Positions 1 through 9,365 are shown, counted from the stretch's first letter. The stretch: DNA of 64,000 nucleotides from Schaalia sp. JY-X169 (GCF_014069575.1 NZ_CP059675.1:930001-994000), one strand, 5' to 3'. Notes: generated from the sequence alone by a model not told the origin. Translations and numbers: made by a program.

Positions 1-1152
1 GAGGACGTCAAACTGCTGACTCTTATCCGCGTCAGCTTCCCGGTTCTCTTCAACTCGATTCCGCGATACCGAAACCAGCTGCTCTCCGGGCACACCGGGG
101 AGATGAAGTTCGATGCCAAGTCAATTCAGTATGAGCCGTTCGACCTCGAGCCGCTCCTCAAAGTTGTCCCGACGGAACACCGTGGCGATGCCCGAGAGCT
201 GCTCGTCTCGCTGTTCCCAAAGAACCGAACGAAGGAACAGCTTTCGGTTCATGCGAGCATTCGTCGCCAGAGCGTCCAGCACGAGGAGTACTTTGACCGT
301 TACTTCGCTATGGGCATCCTTGATCATGACGTCAGCGATGCAACGGTCGATGCTGCAGTCAAGGCGGCGACTAGTGGGGATGGAGAACCGTTGGCGCGCC
401 TTCTCACTAGGCCGGCGGATGAGCGGCGGAGCTTGGTGCTTGGAAAATGTCTGAATGCGTCGAACCAGCCAGTCAAGGACGCTGACAGAGTGCGGCTGGC
501 TGAAGTTGTCGCTGAGATTGCCAACTCCCTTCCTTCAGACCAAACCGAGCCGTTCAGTGACCTTGACCAGGTCCTCGCTTGGATCGGGGAGTTGCTCGTC
601 GCGCTCGATAAAGACACGCCACCAGATGCCGTCCAGGCCGTGCTATGGAAGCTCAACGGCCCAGTGCTCCGCATCCGGACCTGGAAGAGGGTGGAGTACA
701 GCATCGACCACGCGTATTGGTCGGCGAAGCCATCCTGGTACGACGCAGTGACGAAGGCGTTAGTGGATGAGTCAATCGCGCACTTCGTGGATCACCTCAG
801 GCAGGGCGATGACGCGGCGGCTGGTTTTGGCGTCGGATACCAGGTCCACTTTGTCTTGCGTCACCGCGCGGAAGAGCTCCGGCTCGTTGTCCGCGATCTC
901 ATTGGCTCAAAGGATGCGGACATTTCGGTCCTCGCCTCGAGACTCGTTTCGGCTCGAACCGCTACCGGCATCAAGCCGGATTGGGAGTTGTCGGCCGATT
1001 TCGACCAGGAGACCTTCAACCAGATTGCGCCGCCGGGCGGCGACCCTTGGTATGACGAACCTATTCAGGAAGTTGACGTTCGGGATCTGAGCTGGGCAAA
1101 CCGCCGCAAGTTTGCCGCTGGCCGGGTCAGCCCTCCACCTCCTGTTCCATAG
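1..1152 (+). CDS. KAP-family P-loop NTPase, C-terminal part (5' end outside window)
   Basis: The reading frame is open from base 1 and continues upstream of the first in-window ATG at 103, so this is the tail of a longer gene cut by the window edge. The motif EEYFDRYFAMGILDHDVSD, near bases 280-340, is the hallmark that follows the ATPase core in KAP NTPases (membrane-associated STAND-like ATPases, often found in defence islands). The Walker A and B motifs must lie upstream of the window and are not visible. The C-terminal half is helical, ending in WYDEP...DLSWANRRKFAAGR and a proline-rich tail. The same ending recurs in the gene at 27883-28800, which supports a shared family. A 309-bp gap separates it from the next gene. 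Assignment to the KAP family is by motif; the biological role is inferred from family and context. Confidence 0.7.
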   Translation, partial: EDVKLLTLIRVSFPVLFNSIPRYRNQLLSGHTGEMKFDAKSIQYEPFDLEPLLKVVPTEHRGDARELLVSLFPKNRTKEQLSVHASIRRQSVQHEEYFDRYFAMGILDHDVSDATVDAAVKAATSGDGEPLARLLTRPADERRSLVLGKCLNASNQPVKDADRVRLAEVVAEIANSLPSDQTEPFSDLDQVLAWIGELLVALDKDTPPDAVQAVLWKLNGPVLRIRTWKRVEYSIDHAYWSAKPSWYDAVTKALVDESIAHFVDHLRQGDDAAAGFGVGYQVHFVLRHRAEELRLVVRDLIGSKDADISVLASRLVSARTATGIKPDWELSADFDQETFNQIAPPGGDPWYDEPIQEVDVRDLSWANRRKFAAGRVSPPPPVP

Positions 1153-1461
1153 AACGTGAAAACGCGGAAAGACGCCGCTACATGCGATCAATCCTGGCGC
1201 AAGTACCAAGCCGATCATCGGCTACTTGCGCAGTTGGGCACGTGCATGGGAAGCGGACCAAACAGCTGGCCAACAGCCTGCTAACCATGCAGACGGTGAT
1301 GCAAAGAGTGTGCTCTTGAAGCACAAAACCCGAGGTCAGGTAGTCTATGAGACCTGCACTGCCATCTGTGGGGTAAGGGGTTCCACCTCCCGGATGGCCA
1401 AATACTATTGAGAATAGGCACCATGGGCCGCGGCACAGCTCAGTGCCGCACGTGATCGGAG
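1153..1461. other. Intergenic gap with an elaborate inverted repeat
   Basis: No convincing gene is seen here. The main structure is a nested inverted repeat at 1197-1231: an outer 9-bp arm pair (GCGCAAGTA / TACTTGCGC) encloses an inner 6-bp pair (GCCGAT / ATCGGC). It has no T-run after it, so it is not a classic intrinsic terminator. A short open frame at 1226-1411 has no recognisable content and begins inside the inverted repeat. Confidence 0.6.
1197..1231. repeat. Nested perfect inverted repeat
   Basis: Two perfect stems are nested: 1197-1205 with 1223-1231, and 1210-1215 with 1217-1222 around a single base. It lies 45 bp after the KAP gene stop. It could be a transcript-end hairpin, a protein-binding palindrome or a recombination scar; nothing else in the sequence decides this. 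Confidence 0.6.
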
Positions 1462-2358
1462 GTGGAGGGTCACTGCTTCAAATCAAGTCGACCTGACAAA
1501 GCCAGCGGGCCTGCCGATGTCCGCGCGCTCGCCGGAATCACCCGCAAGGAGCTTGCCCAGCTCGCGGAAGTCTCCCCGTCAACAATCAGTCGAATCGAGC
1601 GGGCAGAACTCGATCCGACCTGCGGGACGCTTTCCCGAATACTGGAGGCTACCGGTTACCGGATCAGCGGAAATTCTCTTGTCTCCGCGGGTGATCCAAG
1701 TGCCATTGCCGCCGCCAGGTCGGTCCTGCAGTCTGTTCTTGTCGGGCCATACGTGGGCGCTCTTTGCTCGCTTGGAGACGGCTCGGCTTCCTTGGCGGAC
1801 TCCAAAGGAGGAGAGACTCGGAGCTTTGGACTGGCATTTGATGAAGACATGTCCTCAGCGGTGCAAGCTGCGCTGGGGTCAACTGCGAGAGATGCCACGG
1901 AGACCGGCCGATGGATCACCCGATGGGTTCGCGCCGGGTGGCTTTCTGACCAGGCAAACGCGGATGACATGGTGACGCTCGCCGTATCTGCTGGCAACGC
2001 AGGCAAGATCACCAGGCGCAATGTTGTCCGACGCACTGTGGTCGCAGAAGGTGGCTCGCGCTCTCTTGCCAAAGAACTAGGCAATGCCGGAATCGACTAC
2101 GCGGTCTCGGGGCTTCTTGCCGCGCGCGACGATCGTGCCACGGCAACATCGACCAGCCCCGTGATCTATGTCGAAGACCCAGCCCAAGCCGTGGAAGCTT
2201 TAGATCTCAGAGAAACGAGCCCCGGGGAAGGGGTACTCCTGATCGCCTCAACAGGCTCAGAGTTAGAAGGCACCGAAACCGATGACAGCATGGGGCTTAC
2301 GCCAGGCACTGGTGGTACGAAGTGTTGTCAGGTACGATTATCTGTATCCGATTCGTAA
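1462..2358 (+). CDS. XRE-type HTH regulator upstream of AbiE pair
   Basis: The N-terminus carries a clear XRE helix-turn-helix at about residues 20-70 (GITRKELAQLAEVSPSTISRIERAELDPT), a DNA-binding fold. The remaining ~220 residues are an alpha-helical domain of unknown function. Genes of this layout are often seen directly before AbiEi/AbiEii in actinobacteria, suggesting it controls the toxin-antitoxin operon. The stop at 2356-2358 is 15 bp before the AbiEi ATG, consistent with one transcript. The GTG start is uncertain because the purine-rich stretch lies almost on top of it. The last ~30 residues look low in conserved character, so a late frameshift is possible. Role as repressor is inferred. 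Confidence 0.6.
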   Translation: MEGHCFKSSRPDKASGPADVRALAGITRKELAQLAEVSPSTISRIERAELDPTCGTLSRILEATGYRISGNSLVSAGDPSAIAAARSVLQSVLVGPYVGALCSLGDGSASLADSKGGETRSFGLAFDEDMSSAVQAALGSTARDATETGRWITRWVRAGWLSDQANADDMVTLAVSAGNAGKITRRNVVRRTVVAEGGSRSLAKELGNAGIDYAVSGLLAARDDRATATSTSPVIYVEDPAQAVEALDLRETSPGEGVLLIASTGSELEGTETDDSMGLTPGTGGTKCCQVRLSVSDS

Positions 2359-2373
2359 CAGGAGGTGCCTGAG

Positions 2374-2925
2374 ATGCGCGCGATCACGCCTAGCACGCCG
2401 ACCGGGACAACCCGTAGCGCTCTATACCGTGGCGCGAAATCAGGGCAGTGGCAGCGAATCGCGCGCGGCATTTATCTGCCGGCCGACGCGTCACCTATGG
2501 ATTGGGACCAGATGGAGGCCTCCATTAGGCGATCAGATGCCACTATCTGCCTGCTATCGGCGCTCGCGCATTACGATCTCACCGATACCATCCCCAACGC
2601 CCTAGACGTTGCAATACCGCGGGGTGTCCGCACCCCTGTAACGCGGGGCTCGATCAGGTGGCATCACTTTGACAAGGACACTTTCAACTTGGGACGGGAA
2701 GACATGCTCATTCCAGGGAGTGAGCAGATCATCGGTATCTACAGCCCCGAACGCACCATCGCAGACTGCTTCCGATTGCGTTCCATCGTTGGATATGAGA
2801 CTGCGCGTGATGCTACGAAAGAGTGGCTGCGCCGCGGAGGGAAACCAGCCAAGTTGATGCACATCGCCAGCCAGCTTCCGCGCGCAGAGTCTCCCGTCCT
2901 CAACGCATTGGAGTTTCTGGCGTGA
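2374..2925 (+). CDS. abiEi: AbiEi-type antitoxin of a type IV toxin-antitoxin system
   Basis: 183 residues. An N-terminal winged-helix segment (about 10-36, ALYRGAKSGQWQRIARGIYLP) is followed by the AbiEi C-terminal region with the typical DATICLLSALAHYDLTDTIP stretch and PERTIADCFRLR. AbiEi proteins repress their own operon and counter the AbiEii nucleotidyltransferase without stable complex formation (type IV). The start is set at ATG 2374 because GGAGGT at 2361-2366 sits 7 bp upstream. The gene overlaps AbiEii by 4 bp (GTGA, 2922-2925), implying translational coupling. Function in phage abortive infection is family knowledge. Confidence 0.85.
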   Translation: MRAITPSTPTGTTRSALYRGAKSGQWQRIARGIYLPADASPMDWDQMEASIRRSDATICLLSALAHYDLTDTIPNALDVAIPRGVRTPVTRGSIRWHHFDKDTFNLGREDMLIPGSEQIIGIYSPERTIADCFRLRSIVGYETARDATKEWLRRGGKPAKLMHIASQLPRAESPVLNALEFLA

Positions 2926-3806
2926 ATGCTGACGAAGTTTACCGAGAGATTCAAAAAGTCGCGCGCGGCGATGCGGCAAGGTTCGGTAATCCTGTGGCCA
3001 CACAGGAATATCTAACCAGGCACGCCCTCGAATCATTCCTTTACCGCCTGGGTCGCACGCCACACGCACCCGACTTTGTGCTGAAAGGTGGACTTCTGCT
3101 CGGCGCATACGGCGTGCGCCGTCCCACGAGAGACGCCGACTCGAATGCGATCAGCGCGAGTACAACACCTGCTCACCTCGAGCAGGTCATACGTGACGTC
3201 GCCGATGTCGCCGTCGACGACGGCGTCACGTTCGACCTCGACAGCATCAACGTCACCGAGATCCGCGACGACGCCGAGTACCCCGGCATGCGCCTTCGTG
3301 TAAAGGCCACGATCTCAACATGGCAGGGCACTGTGTCATGGGACGTCTCGACCGGAGATCCGATTGTTCCCGCTCCACGCAAAGTCACACTCGACCGCAT
3401 TCTCGGCGAACCGATCACCCTCATCGGCTATGCGCCCGAATCAACCGTGGCAGAGAAGGGCGTCACTATCCTTGAACGGGGCATCACGAGCACCCGATGG
3501 CGAGACTACGTTGACATTGTGACTCTCGGCGATGCTGGCCTTGAAGGCGAGGCACTTACTCAAGCCGTGCGCGCGGTGGCGGCTCACCGTGGCGTTGAAT
3601 TGCAGGCCATTGGTCCTGTCGTTGCGGGGTATGGCACCCGCTCGCAGGCGAAATGGTCGGCCTGGCGGCGCAAGGAGGGTCTTACCGCGGTGTGTGAGGA
3701 GAATCTGGACGATCAGATGGTGCGTATCGCAGCGATCCTTGACCCGGTATTCGATACGCAGAGGGCGTTCAACAAGGAGAGCAGCACCCCGAGTGCCCCT
3801 GTGTGA
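2922..3806 (+). CDS. abiEii: AbiEii-type nucleotidyltransferase toxin
   Basis: 294 residues from GTG 2922, which overlaps the antitoxin stop as GTGA. The nucleotidyltransferase signature is visible as KGGLLLGAYGVRRPTRDAD, residues 55-73, where GG and the two aspartates D71 and D73 form the metal/nucleotide site. AEKGVTILERG...TRWRDYVDI further on is also characteristic of the AbiEii/MenT fold. Family members transfer nucleotides to RNA targets such as tRNA acceptor stems and arrest growth until AbiEi counteracts them. All visible catalytic positions are intact, so the toxin should be functional. Target specificity cannot be read from sequence. Confidence 0.85.
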   Translation: MNADEVYREIQKVARGDAARFGNPVATQEYLTRHALESFLYRLGRTPHAPDFVLKGGLLLGAYGVRRPTRDADSNAISASTTPAHLEQVIRDVADVAVDDGVTFDLDSINVTEIRDDAEYPGMRLRVKATISTWQGTVSWDVSTGDPIVPAPRKVTLDRILGEPITLIGYAPESTVAEKGVTILERGITSTRWRDYVDIVTLGDAGLEGEALTQAVRAVAAHRGVELQAIGPVVAGYGTRSQAKWSAWRRKEGLTAVCEENLDDQMVRIAAILDPVFDTQRAFNKESSTPSAPV

Positions 3807-4017
3807 ACGGGTCTGTAGAAGATAGGATCTGGTCAATCAGCCGAATGGAGGCGACCACGGTACGGCGAGTATGGTCCACGCAACCAGGCGTCTACCAAGC
3901 GCAACTCAAGGCGAGGTCAACAGAGCTAAAGGCCTTGCGGATGTCCGCACGCGCCACAGCGAGTCCTGCTCACAGGCTTCGGCACGCTGTTAGCCTGGCG
4001 AAGGTGATGCCCGAATA

Positions 4018-4023
4018 TAGAAT
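4018..4023 (+). promoter_or_regulatory. -10 box for leaderless DUF4365 gene
   Basis: TAGAAT ends 6 bp before ATG 4030 and no Shine-Dalgarno sequence lies between, so transcription would begin at or next to the start codon. The same geometry occurs at 5173-5178 and 20115-20120. Confidence 0.5.
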
Positions 4024-4029
4024 GGGGTC

Positions 4030-5007
4030 ATGCCGAAGAAGGTGAAGCACTCTGCGCAGCAAGACCGCAAAGGGATAGCTGCCGTTCAACAAATCATTAC
4101 GAGCGACCTTGCATGGATCTTTCGCGAGCAGTCCACCGACGACTACGGCATTGACGCCCAGATTGAAGTTGTCGAGGATGATGCGGCGACTGGGCAACTC
4201 CTTGCCGCTCAAATCAAGACCGGTCCGAGCTACTTCAAGAAGGAGACGTGTGAAGGCTGGTGGTATGCCCTCAAGAAAAATGATCTCTCGTACTGGCTCG
4301 AGCACGCGCTTCCAGTGGTCGTAATCATCTGCGATCCGGTGACGGGATCTGCGTACTGGCAGGCGGTAAACGACCATACCGTCGTCACCGGAAGACGCGG
4401 AGGCAAGAAACTCCATATTCCGCGAGAACAGGAACTCAGTCAACGTTCGAAGTTCGAGCTCGAACGGATTGCCGAAGGAAAGCCTTACGAACTGCGAGTT
4501 CGAAAGCTCAGATTGTCCCTTCCCTGGATGAGGTTGCTCCAAAGCGGACGCCGCATCTTGCTGGAGGTGGACGAGTGGGTGAACAAGACATCAGGGCGCG
4601 GCGATGTCAAGATCGTGTCGGTTGATGAGGGGAACGAAGACCGAGTCGAGCTCGGCAGCTGGTTCATCATGGTGGGACTGCGGCCTTACGAGGACGTACT
4701 TCCATCGCTCTTCCCCTGGGCAGACACAGTTCTTCACGAAGAGACCTACGACGAAGCCGATCATGAGGCCTGGGAAGCTGAATGTGTCTATTGCGACAGG
4801 GAAGGAGACAGGTTTGTCTCCGAGGCGTTCGAAGAGTGGATGATCGGACGGGGTGGTGACGGCCGCTTGCGCCCATACTCCAACTCTGTCAATGAGGTCG
4901 ACCATTGGCGACTTGAACTTGTTCTCAACGACCTCGGTAGGGGCTTTCTTGAAGTGGATCGGTATGCAGAGGGCAAAGGCATGGTCCTAGCACCGAAACG
5001 GCGGTAG
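4030..5007 (+). CDS. DUF4365 protein, PD-(D/E)XK-like nuclease fold
   Basis: 325 residues. The N-terminus fits DUF4365: FREQSTDDYGIDAQIEVVED followed by LLAAQIKTGPSYF. The D...E/Q-x-K spacing (DYGID, QIE, QIKTG) is that of a PD-(D/E)XK nuclease core, residues about 35-75. DUF4365 domains are found in defence islands, alone or fused to STAND or other modules. The C-terminal half carries a conserved-looking CVYCDREGD stretch but no known domain. It is transcribed in the same direction as the large HTH-Mrr-STAND gene, 177 bp upstream of it, each with its own apparent leaderless promoter. Nuclease activity is inferred from the motif. Confidence 0.7.
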   Translation: MPKKVKHSAQQDRKGIAAVQQIITSDLAWIFREQSTDDYGIDAQIEVVEDDAATGQLLAAQIKTGPSYFKKETCEGWWYALKKNDLSYWLEHALPVVVIICDPVTGSAYWQAVNDHTVVTGRRGGKKLHIPREQELSQRSKFELERIAEGKPYELRVRKLRLSLPWMRLLQSGRRILLEVDEWVNKTSGRGDVKIVSVDEGNEDRVELGSWFIMVGLRPYEDVLPSLFPWADTVLHEETYDEADHEAWEAECVYCDREGDRFVSEAFEEWMIGRGGDGRLRPYSNSVNEVDHWRLELVLNDLGRGFLEVDRYAEGKGMVLAPKRR

Positions 5008-5172
5008 AGGCCGACGTCGATCGTTGGTGGCGAACGAGCGGCCATGCTCAACCCGTCCCCATAACCAACCATGCCAACTTTCGCGGGTAAAAACCGGGTG
5101 AGGCATGGAACCCACTTCGCGGGCCATTTACGTAAGGCTAGCCTTCAGACACTCATACGCAGTAAATGCGTG

Positions 5173-5178
5173 TATATT
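5173..5178 (+). promoter_or_regulatory. -10 box for leaderless STAND gene
   Basis: TATATT ends 6 bp before GTG 5185. No ribosome-binding site precedes the GTG, which also marks where the HTH domain begins. This argues against the longer open frame starting at 5071. Confidence 0.55.
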
Positions 5179-5184
5179 GAACAT

Positions 5185-8100
5185 GTGACCTATTCGACGC
5201 TGGGGGCCCTCCTCCGCTTGGCGCGGAACGCTGCCCGAATGGACCAGGCCGAACTTGCGGATCACATGGGAGTTCGCCAACAGGCCGTAAGCGGGTGGGA
5301 ACGCGGAATCTCTCGCCCACGTAGAGGTGACCTGCAGATGTTGTGTTCAGTCCTTGATCTGAGCCTCAACGATGTGCTGGATGCTGGTGGTTACGACAAA
5401 GGAGGAGATAGTCCAAGCCAGAATAGGTTGCTCAACCTGCCGTTCGAGAACCTGTCGCCAGAGGCTTTCGAGGCGTTCTGTCGTGACCTACTCCAAATGC
5501 GATACCCCAGGCGCACGGCTGTGCGCAACGGGTCCTCCGGTTACAAGCAGTATGGCGTCGATGTCTATGTCGATGGAGAAGGCGAGAGAATCGGCGTCCA
5601 GTGTAAACGGCATCGAAGCTTCGGCCCGAGTGATGTGAGGAAAGCAATTGAGGAGGTGCTACCCGATTCTCAACTTAGCTCCGGGGTCATCGCCTTGAGT
5701 CGCCGAACTGCAACCCCGAACGCTCGACTTGAACTGACCAAACATCCGAGTTGGGCGCTCTGGGATGGCGAGACACTCTCCGGCTTCGTCCGTGGGCTTC
5801 ATACGGCGGATAAACTCGCGTTGATCGAGAGTTACTTTCCGGAGCTGCGCGAGTCATTTCTCGGGGTTCCCGAGCCCAGTCCATGGCTTCGGCCAGATCG
5901 GTACGACACCGCACTCGCCGGCCGCCTCGGCGTCGATCGAAACTTCACTATGGTGGGCCGTGCCGGTGAGCTCAGTAGGCTAACTGAGCTCGCAACCGGC
6001 CATCACGAAGTGGTGTTCGTCGTAGGCCGTGGCGGGATCGGTAAGAGCCGACTGCTTCGCGAATTTGCCACCTCTGACATTGGTCGACCCGTTCGTTTCG
6101 TTGCCAGGGGCCAGATTGCCCCGAGAGCCTTCGAGCTACTTCCCGAGGATGCGCCAGTCATTGTGATCGACGATGCCACCGACGCGGAGCACGACGTCGC
6201 GGCGTTGGTCGACGGCATCCGCCGCGCCCGCCCAGACGCGACAGTGGTTCTCGCGGCACGGCCACGAGCCATGCCCAAGCTTCGTGCCTCCCTGGATGTG
6301 CCGGAACTATTCGCGGATGATGTCACGGTCAGCATTGCCGATCTCTCACTCGAAGACGCTGAGTCTCTAGCCTGCGAAGCCCTCGGTGATCATGCGACGG
6401 GCGGACGAGTCGAGTCTCTGGCACGGATCGGTTATGACTGCCCATTTCTCATTATTACCGGAGCCCACTTGGTCCGTTCCGGTACGCTCAGCGACGCCGA
6501 CCTCGCTTCCCAAACCGCCCTCCGACGCGAAATGCTCGCTCGATTCACTGACCTTATGTTGAGCGGGACGAATGTCGACGCGCGAACCGCCGTGCTCCAA
6601 TCACTGGCCGCGATCCAGCCAGCGCCGCTAGACGATGTCGAGTTCATCGAGTGCCTTGTCGCAACCAGCGGGCAGCCGCATGCAGTTCTCCTCGAGATTC
6701 TCGACGAGCTGGAGGACCTTGGGCTCGTGCTCCGGCGGGGGAAGACTGCGCGAGTCGTCCCCGACCTTCTCGGAGACGCGACGCTGGAGCGCGCCCTGGT
6801 CTCGAAGTCTGGTCTCGACAAGCAGTTCGCTCGACTAGTTGCTGACCACGCTCGCGGGTCTGCCCTCACCCATGCCATAAACAACGTCAGTATTGTCGAC
6901 TGGCGTCGTCGCGCCGACGGTGATTCCAGCCTCGCTGACGTTCTTTGGTCCGCTCTAGCGGAACTCGTGCAAGATGTGCCGAACTCGGAGCGCATCGCGA
7001 TCAGCAAGCGGGTTGCCGCAGTCGCCGCGGTCTACCCGGATCGTGCCTTGGACTTCGCTGATCGGCTGCTGGAGAACCCGGCTCCCGATGAGGGCGTCCA
7101 GCTGAGCGGCATCTGGTGGGAGAAGAGGAAGGTCACCAGCGACGACGTTGCCCGTTCCCTCGCGCCACTCATTGCCAATGCAGGACACCGGACGGACTTC
7201 CTTCCGAGGGCGTTGCGTAGCCTGCTCGATATCGGCCTTCCGGACGACCGGCGCGAGAACTCGAATCCTGACCATGCCCTTCGACTTGCGCGAGAGCTCG
7301 GTGAATTTCACCCTCGCCGTCCCGTTGCCTTCACCAAACGCTACGTCGAGGTTGTTGGCGAGATCCTCCGCGCCGATGAGTACCCTAGACATCGCGATCA
7401 ACTAGTGTCTCTGCTCAGTCCTGCTCTGGCATATGAGGTCACCTTGACTGAGTCTAGGGGAATCGACCTCACGATCACGTACATGCCAGTCAGTCTTGAA
7501 GCCGTTGCCGATGTACGGTCTGCCGCGATCGCCATCGCCGAGCAAGTGATCGCCAGCGATGCGCGGACGGCCCGTGCCGCCACGGGGATACTGAAAGAAG
7601 CTCTGCAATCGGACGATCGGACCGAACCGGTGACGGACGAGTTTTCTAGGGTCGTAGAAATCCTCGGCCGGCTACTCGCAGACCCTGATGAGTCCGCCGG
7701 ACTGCGCCTCGCTGCGTACCGTTCGTTGAGCTGGCACGCTACCTATGGGGAGGGGGCGCGCAAGAAGCTTGCGCGCGACACGCGTAGGAAGTTGCATATC
7801 GACGATGAGCTGCTAGTCATCCGACTGGTGCGTGGTGGTTGGGCCCGGGATGACGAAGACGATACCGACGATAGCGACGTGGCCGGCGATACTGGGGTGA
7901 GTCGCTACCAGCGGTCACGAGAAAGATCTGAGCGAGTCGCGGAGGAGCTCGTCGAGAGATGGGCAACTCGGTATACGCCGGACGAACTCGTCCGGCGCCT
8001 CCGAGAGATTCTCAACCAAGAACACGCAGCGAGCGACGAACAGATCTCCCCCAATGGCCTACTGTCGAAGTTTTTCCGAAGAGTCCCTGAAGCCGCTCGC

Positions 8101-9231
8101 ATTGCCGTTAGAACTTCTACAGCCGAGACAGTCGACCTCGCTCTGGTTCGCGTTGCGCTACTCATACTCCTTGCGATGGGTGATCCCATGGCAGAGCAAA
8201 CCGCGGTCGAAATGATTGGTTCGGGCTCCGAATCTGCAAGGGTTGTGGCATCCGCAGTTGTGAATGCCCCCGGAGCGTTCAATCAGGCGAGGACGCGTGT
8301 CGTTCGCGCGCTGCTGGCCACTAGCTATTCGGAAGTGCATGCCATTCTGCTTTGTGAGGCGCAATGGCTCAATGCCGAGGATCGCGCACTAGTCCTCGAA
8401 ATGCTGAACGCGGCCCCCATTGAAACCGAACCGATCGTCGCCGAAGCTGCGTTGGCGGCTCTCGATGGGAGGGCTACCCCTTGGCAATCGCTTACTTCGG
8501 CGGAGCGCCACAGACTCCTCGAGCGTCTCGAAGCCACGCCGCAGCTTCCTACGTATGAGCTGGGCCAATTGTTGAAGAAGGAATTCGCTGTTGATCCCTA
8601 TGGGGCGCTCGGATTCCTACAGCGGCGCGTCGAACGGCAAATATCCGATGATCGCCGGTACGAACCCCTCCCAAATATCGAGTCGATGGACCTCGACTTC
8701 GCGTCGAACAATCATCTTCCTGCTCTGATCGAAGCGCTGATCGAGTGGATCCTTGCCGATGATTCCTGGGAGAGGCGCTTCTTCGGGAGACAGATTCTTG
8801 AGGCGATGGCGACCGGTTATGACCCTCAGATCCGGTCAGTGATCCTCGACCTAGTCGGGTCGCGTGATGAATGCAGGGTTCGCCTCGCTCATGATCTCCT
8901 GAACGCCGCCCCTCAGGACTTCGTCATACGTGAACCCGAGTTCGTGGTCGACGTACTCGAAGCAGCAGGCGGACTGGAATCGGATCTGTGTGCCCATGTT
9001 CTTGCTGGCCTTCACGGCTCGGCAGAGTACGGCATGCGCTCACGCTCCGTGGGGGTAGATGACCCGAATGAGGTTGCTCTCCGTGACGGGGCCATGGTGA
9101 TCTCCGACCGTTTCCCGGAGGGATCAACCGTTCGTGGTTTCTACTTGGAGGTCGCGCAGCGGGCATCCCGCCGTCTCGAGTCAGAGCGCCAGGATGACCG
9201 GAACCTTAGGGATCTTCGTTCGTGGAGTTGA
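5185..9231 (+). CDS. HTH - Mrr-like nuclease - STAND ATPase - helical-repeat protein
   Basis: 1348 residues from GTG 5185. Residues 5-60 form an XRE helix-turn-helix (LADHMGVRQQAVSGWERGIS). Residues about 85-190 resemble an Mrr-type restriction endonuclease: LSPEAFEAFCRDLL, then GVDVY with D126, then VQCKRH with Q139 and K141. A STAND/NACHT-like ATPase follows: VGR at 257-259, Walker A GRGGIGKS at 281-288, Walker B VIVIDD at 325-330. Residues from about 600 to the end look like HEAT/TPR-type helical repeats, the usual sensor part. This matches the logic of antiviral STAND (Avs) proteins, with an added DNA-binding domain. The gene overlaps the micro-ORF at 9222 by 10 bp. All core motifs are intact. 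Defence role is inferred. Confidence 0.75.
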   Translation: MTYSTLGALLRLARNAARMDQAELADHMGVRQQAVSGWERGISRPRRGDLQMLCSVLDLSLNDVLDAGGYDKGGDSPSQNRLLNLPFENLSPEAFEAFCRDLLQMRYPRRTAVRNGSSGYKQYGVDVYVDGEGERIGVQCKRHRSFGPSDVRKAIEEVLPDSQLSSGVIALSRRTATPNARLELTKHPSWALWDGETLSGFVRGLHTADKLALIESYFPELRESFLGVPEPSPWLRPDRYDTALAGRLGVDRNFTMVGRAGELSRLTELATGHHEVVFVVGRGGIGKSRLLREFATSDIGRPVRFVARGQIAPRAFELLPEDAPVIVIDDATDAEHDVAALVDGIRRARPDATVVLAARPRAMPKLRASLDVPELFADDVTVSIADLSLEDAESLACEALGDHATGGRVESLARIGYDCPFLIITGAHLVRSGTLSDADLASQTALRREMLARFTDLMLSGTNVDARTAVLQSLAAIQPAPLDDVEFIECLVATSGQPHAVLLEILDELEDLGLVLRRGKTARVVPDLLGDATLERALVSKSGLDKQFARLVADHARGSALTHAINNVSIVDWRRRADGDSSLADVLWSALAELVQDVPNSERIAISKRVAAVAAVYPDRALDFADRLLENPAPDEGVQLSGIWWEKRKVTSDDVARSLAPLIANAGHRTDFLPRALRSLLDIGLPDDRRENSNPDHALRLARELGEFHPRRPVAFTKRYVEVVGEILRADEYPRHRDQLVSLLSPALAYEVTLTESRGIDLTITYMPVSLEAVADVRSAAIAIAEQVIASDARTARAATGILKEALQSDDRTEPVTDEFSRVVEILGRLLADPDESAGLRLAAYRSLSWHATYGEGARKKLARDTRRKLHIDDELLVIRLVRGGWARDDEDDTDDSDVAGDTGVSRYQRSRERSERVAEELVERWATRYTPDELVRRLREILNQEHAASDEQISPNGLLSKFFRRVPEAARIAVRTSTAETVDLALVRVALLILLAMGDPMAEQTAVEMIGSGSESARVVASAVVNAPGAFNQARTRVVRALLATSYSEVHAILLCEAQWLNAEDRALVLEMLNAAPIETEPIVAEAALAALDGRATPWQSLTSAERHRLLERLEATPQLPTYELGQLLKKEFAVDPYGALGFLQRRVERQISDDRRYEPLPNIESMDLDFASNNHLPALIEALIEWILADDSWERRFFGRQILEAMATGYDPQIRSVILDLVGSRDECRVRLAHDLLNAAPQDFVIREPEFVVDVLEAAGGLESDLCAHVLAGLHGSAEYGMRSRSVGVDDPNEVALRDGAMVISDRFPEGSTVRGFYLEVAQRASRRLESERQDDRNLRDLRSWS

Positions 9232-9365
9232 AGGTCGTCTACAAGAATCAACGTCGTCCTGTGGCAGCCCCGCACGAGCTCGGTCTTCACGAGCTGCCGC
9301 TTGTCGGTCAGCTCGGCCAATCCGTTTCATCCAGCACTGGCACCTGCCCCCGCGGCTGCCGGTGA
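9222..9365 (+). CDS. Micro-ORF coupled to the STAND gene (47 aa)
   Basis: GTG 9222 lies inside the end of the STAND gene and the frame ends with TGA at 9363-9365. The third codon positions are strongly G/C, as in the flanking genes, which supports coding. The peptide starts VELKVVYKNQRRPVAAPHEL and matches no family I recognise. It overlaps the next small ORF by GTGA. Alternatively, 9222-9625 is one gene broken by a frameshift near 9360. Confidence 0.35.
   Translation: MELKVVYKNQRRPVAAPHELGLHELPLVGQLGQSVSSSTGTCPRGCR

Noticed and set aside
1226-1411. Short frame after the KAP gene
   Set aside because: Starts inside the inverted repeat and has no coding signal or motif.
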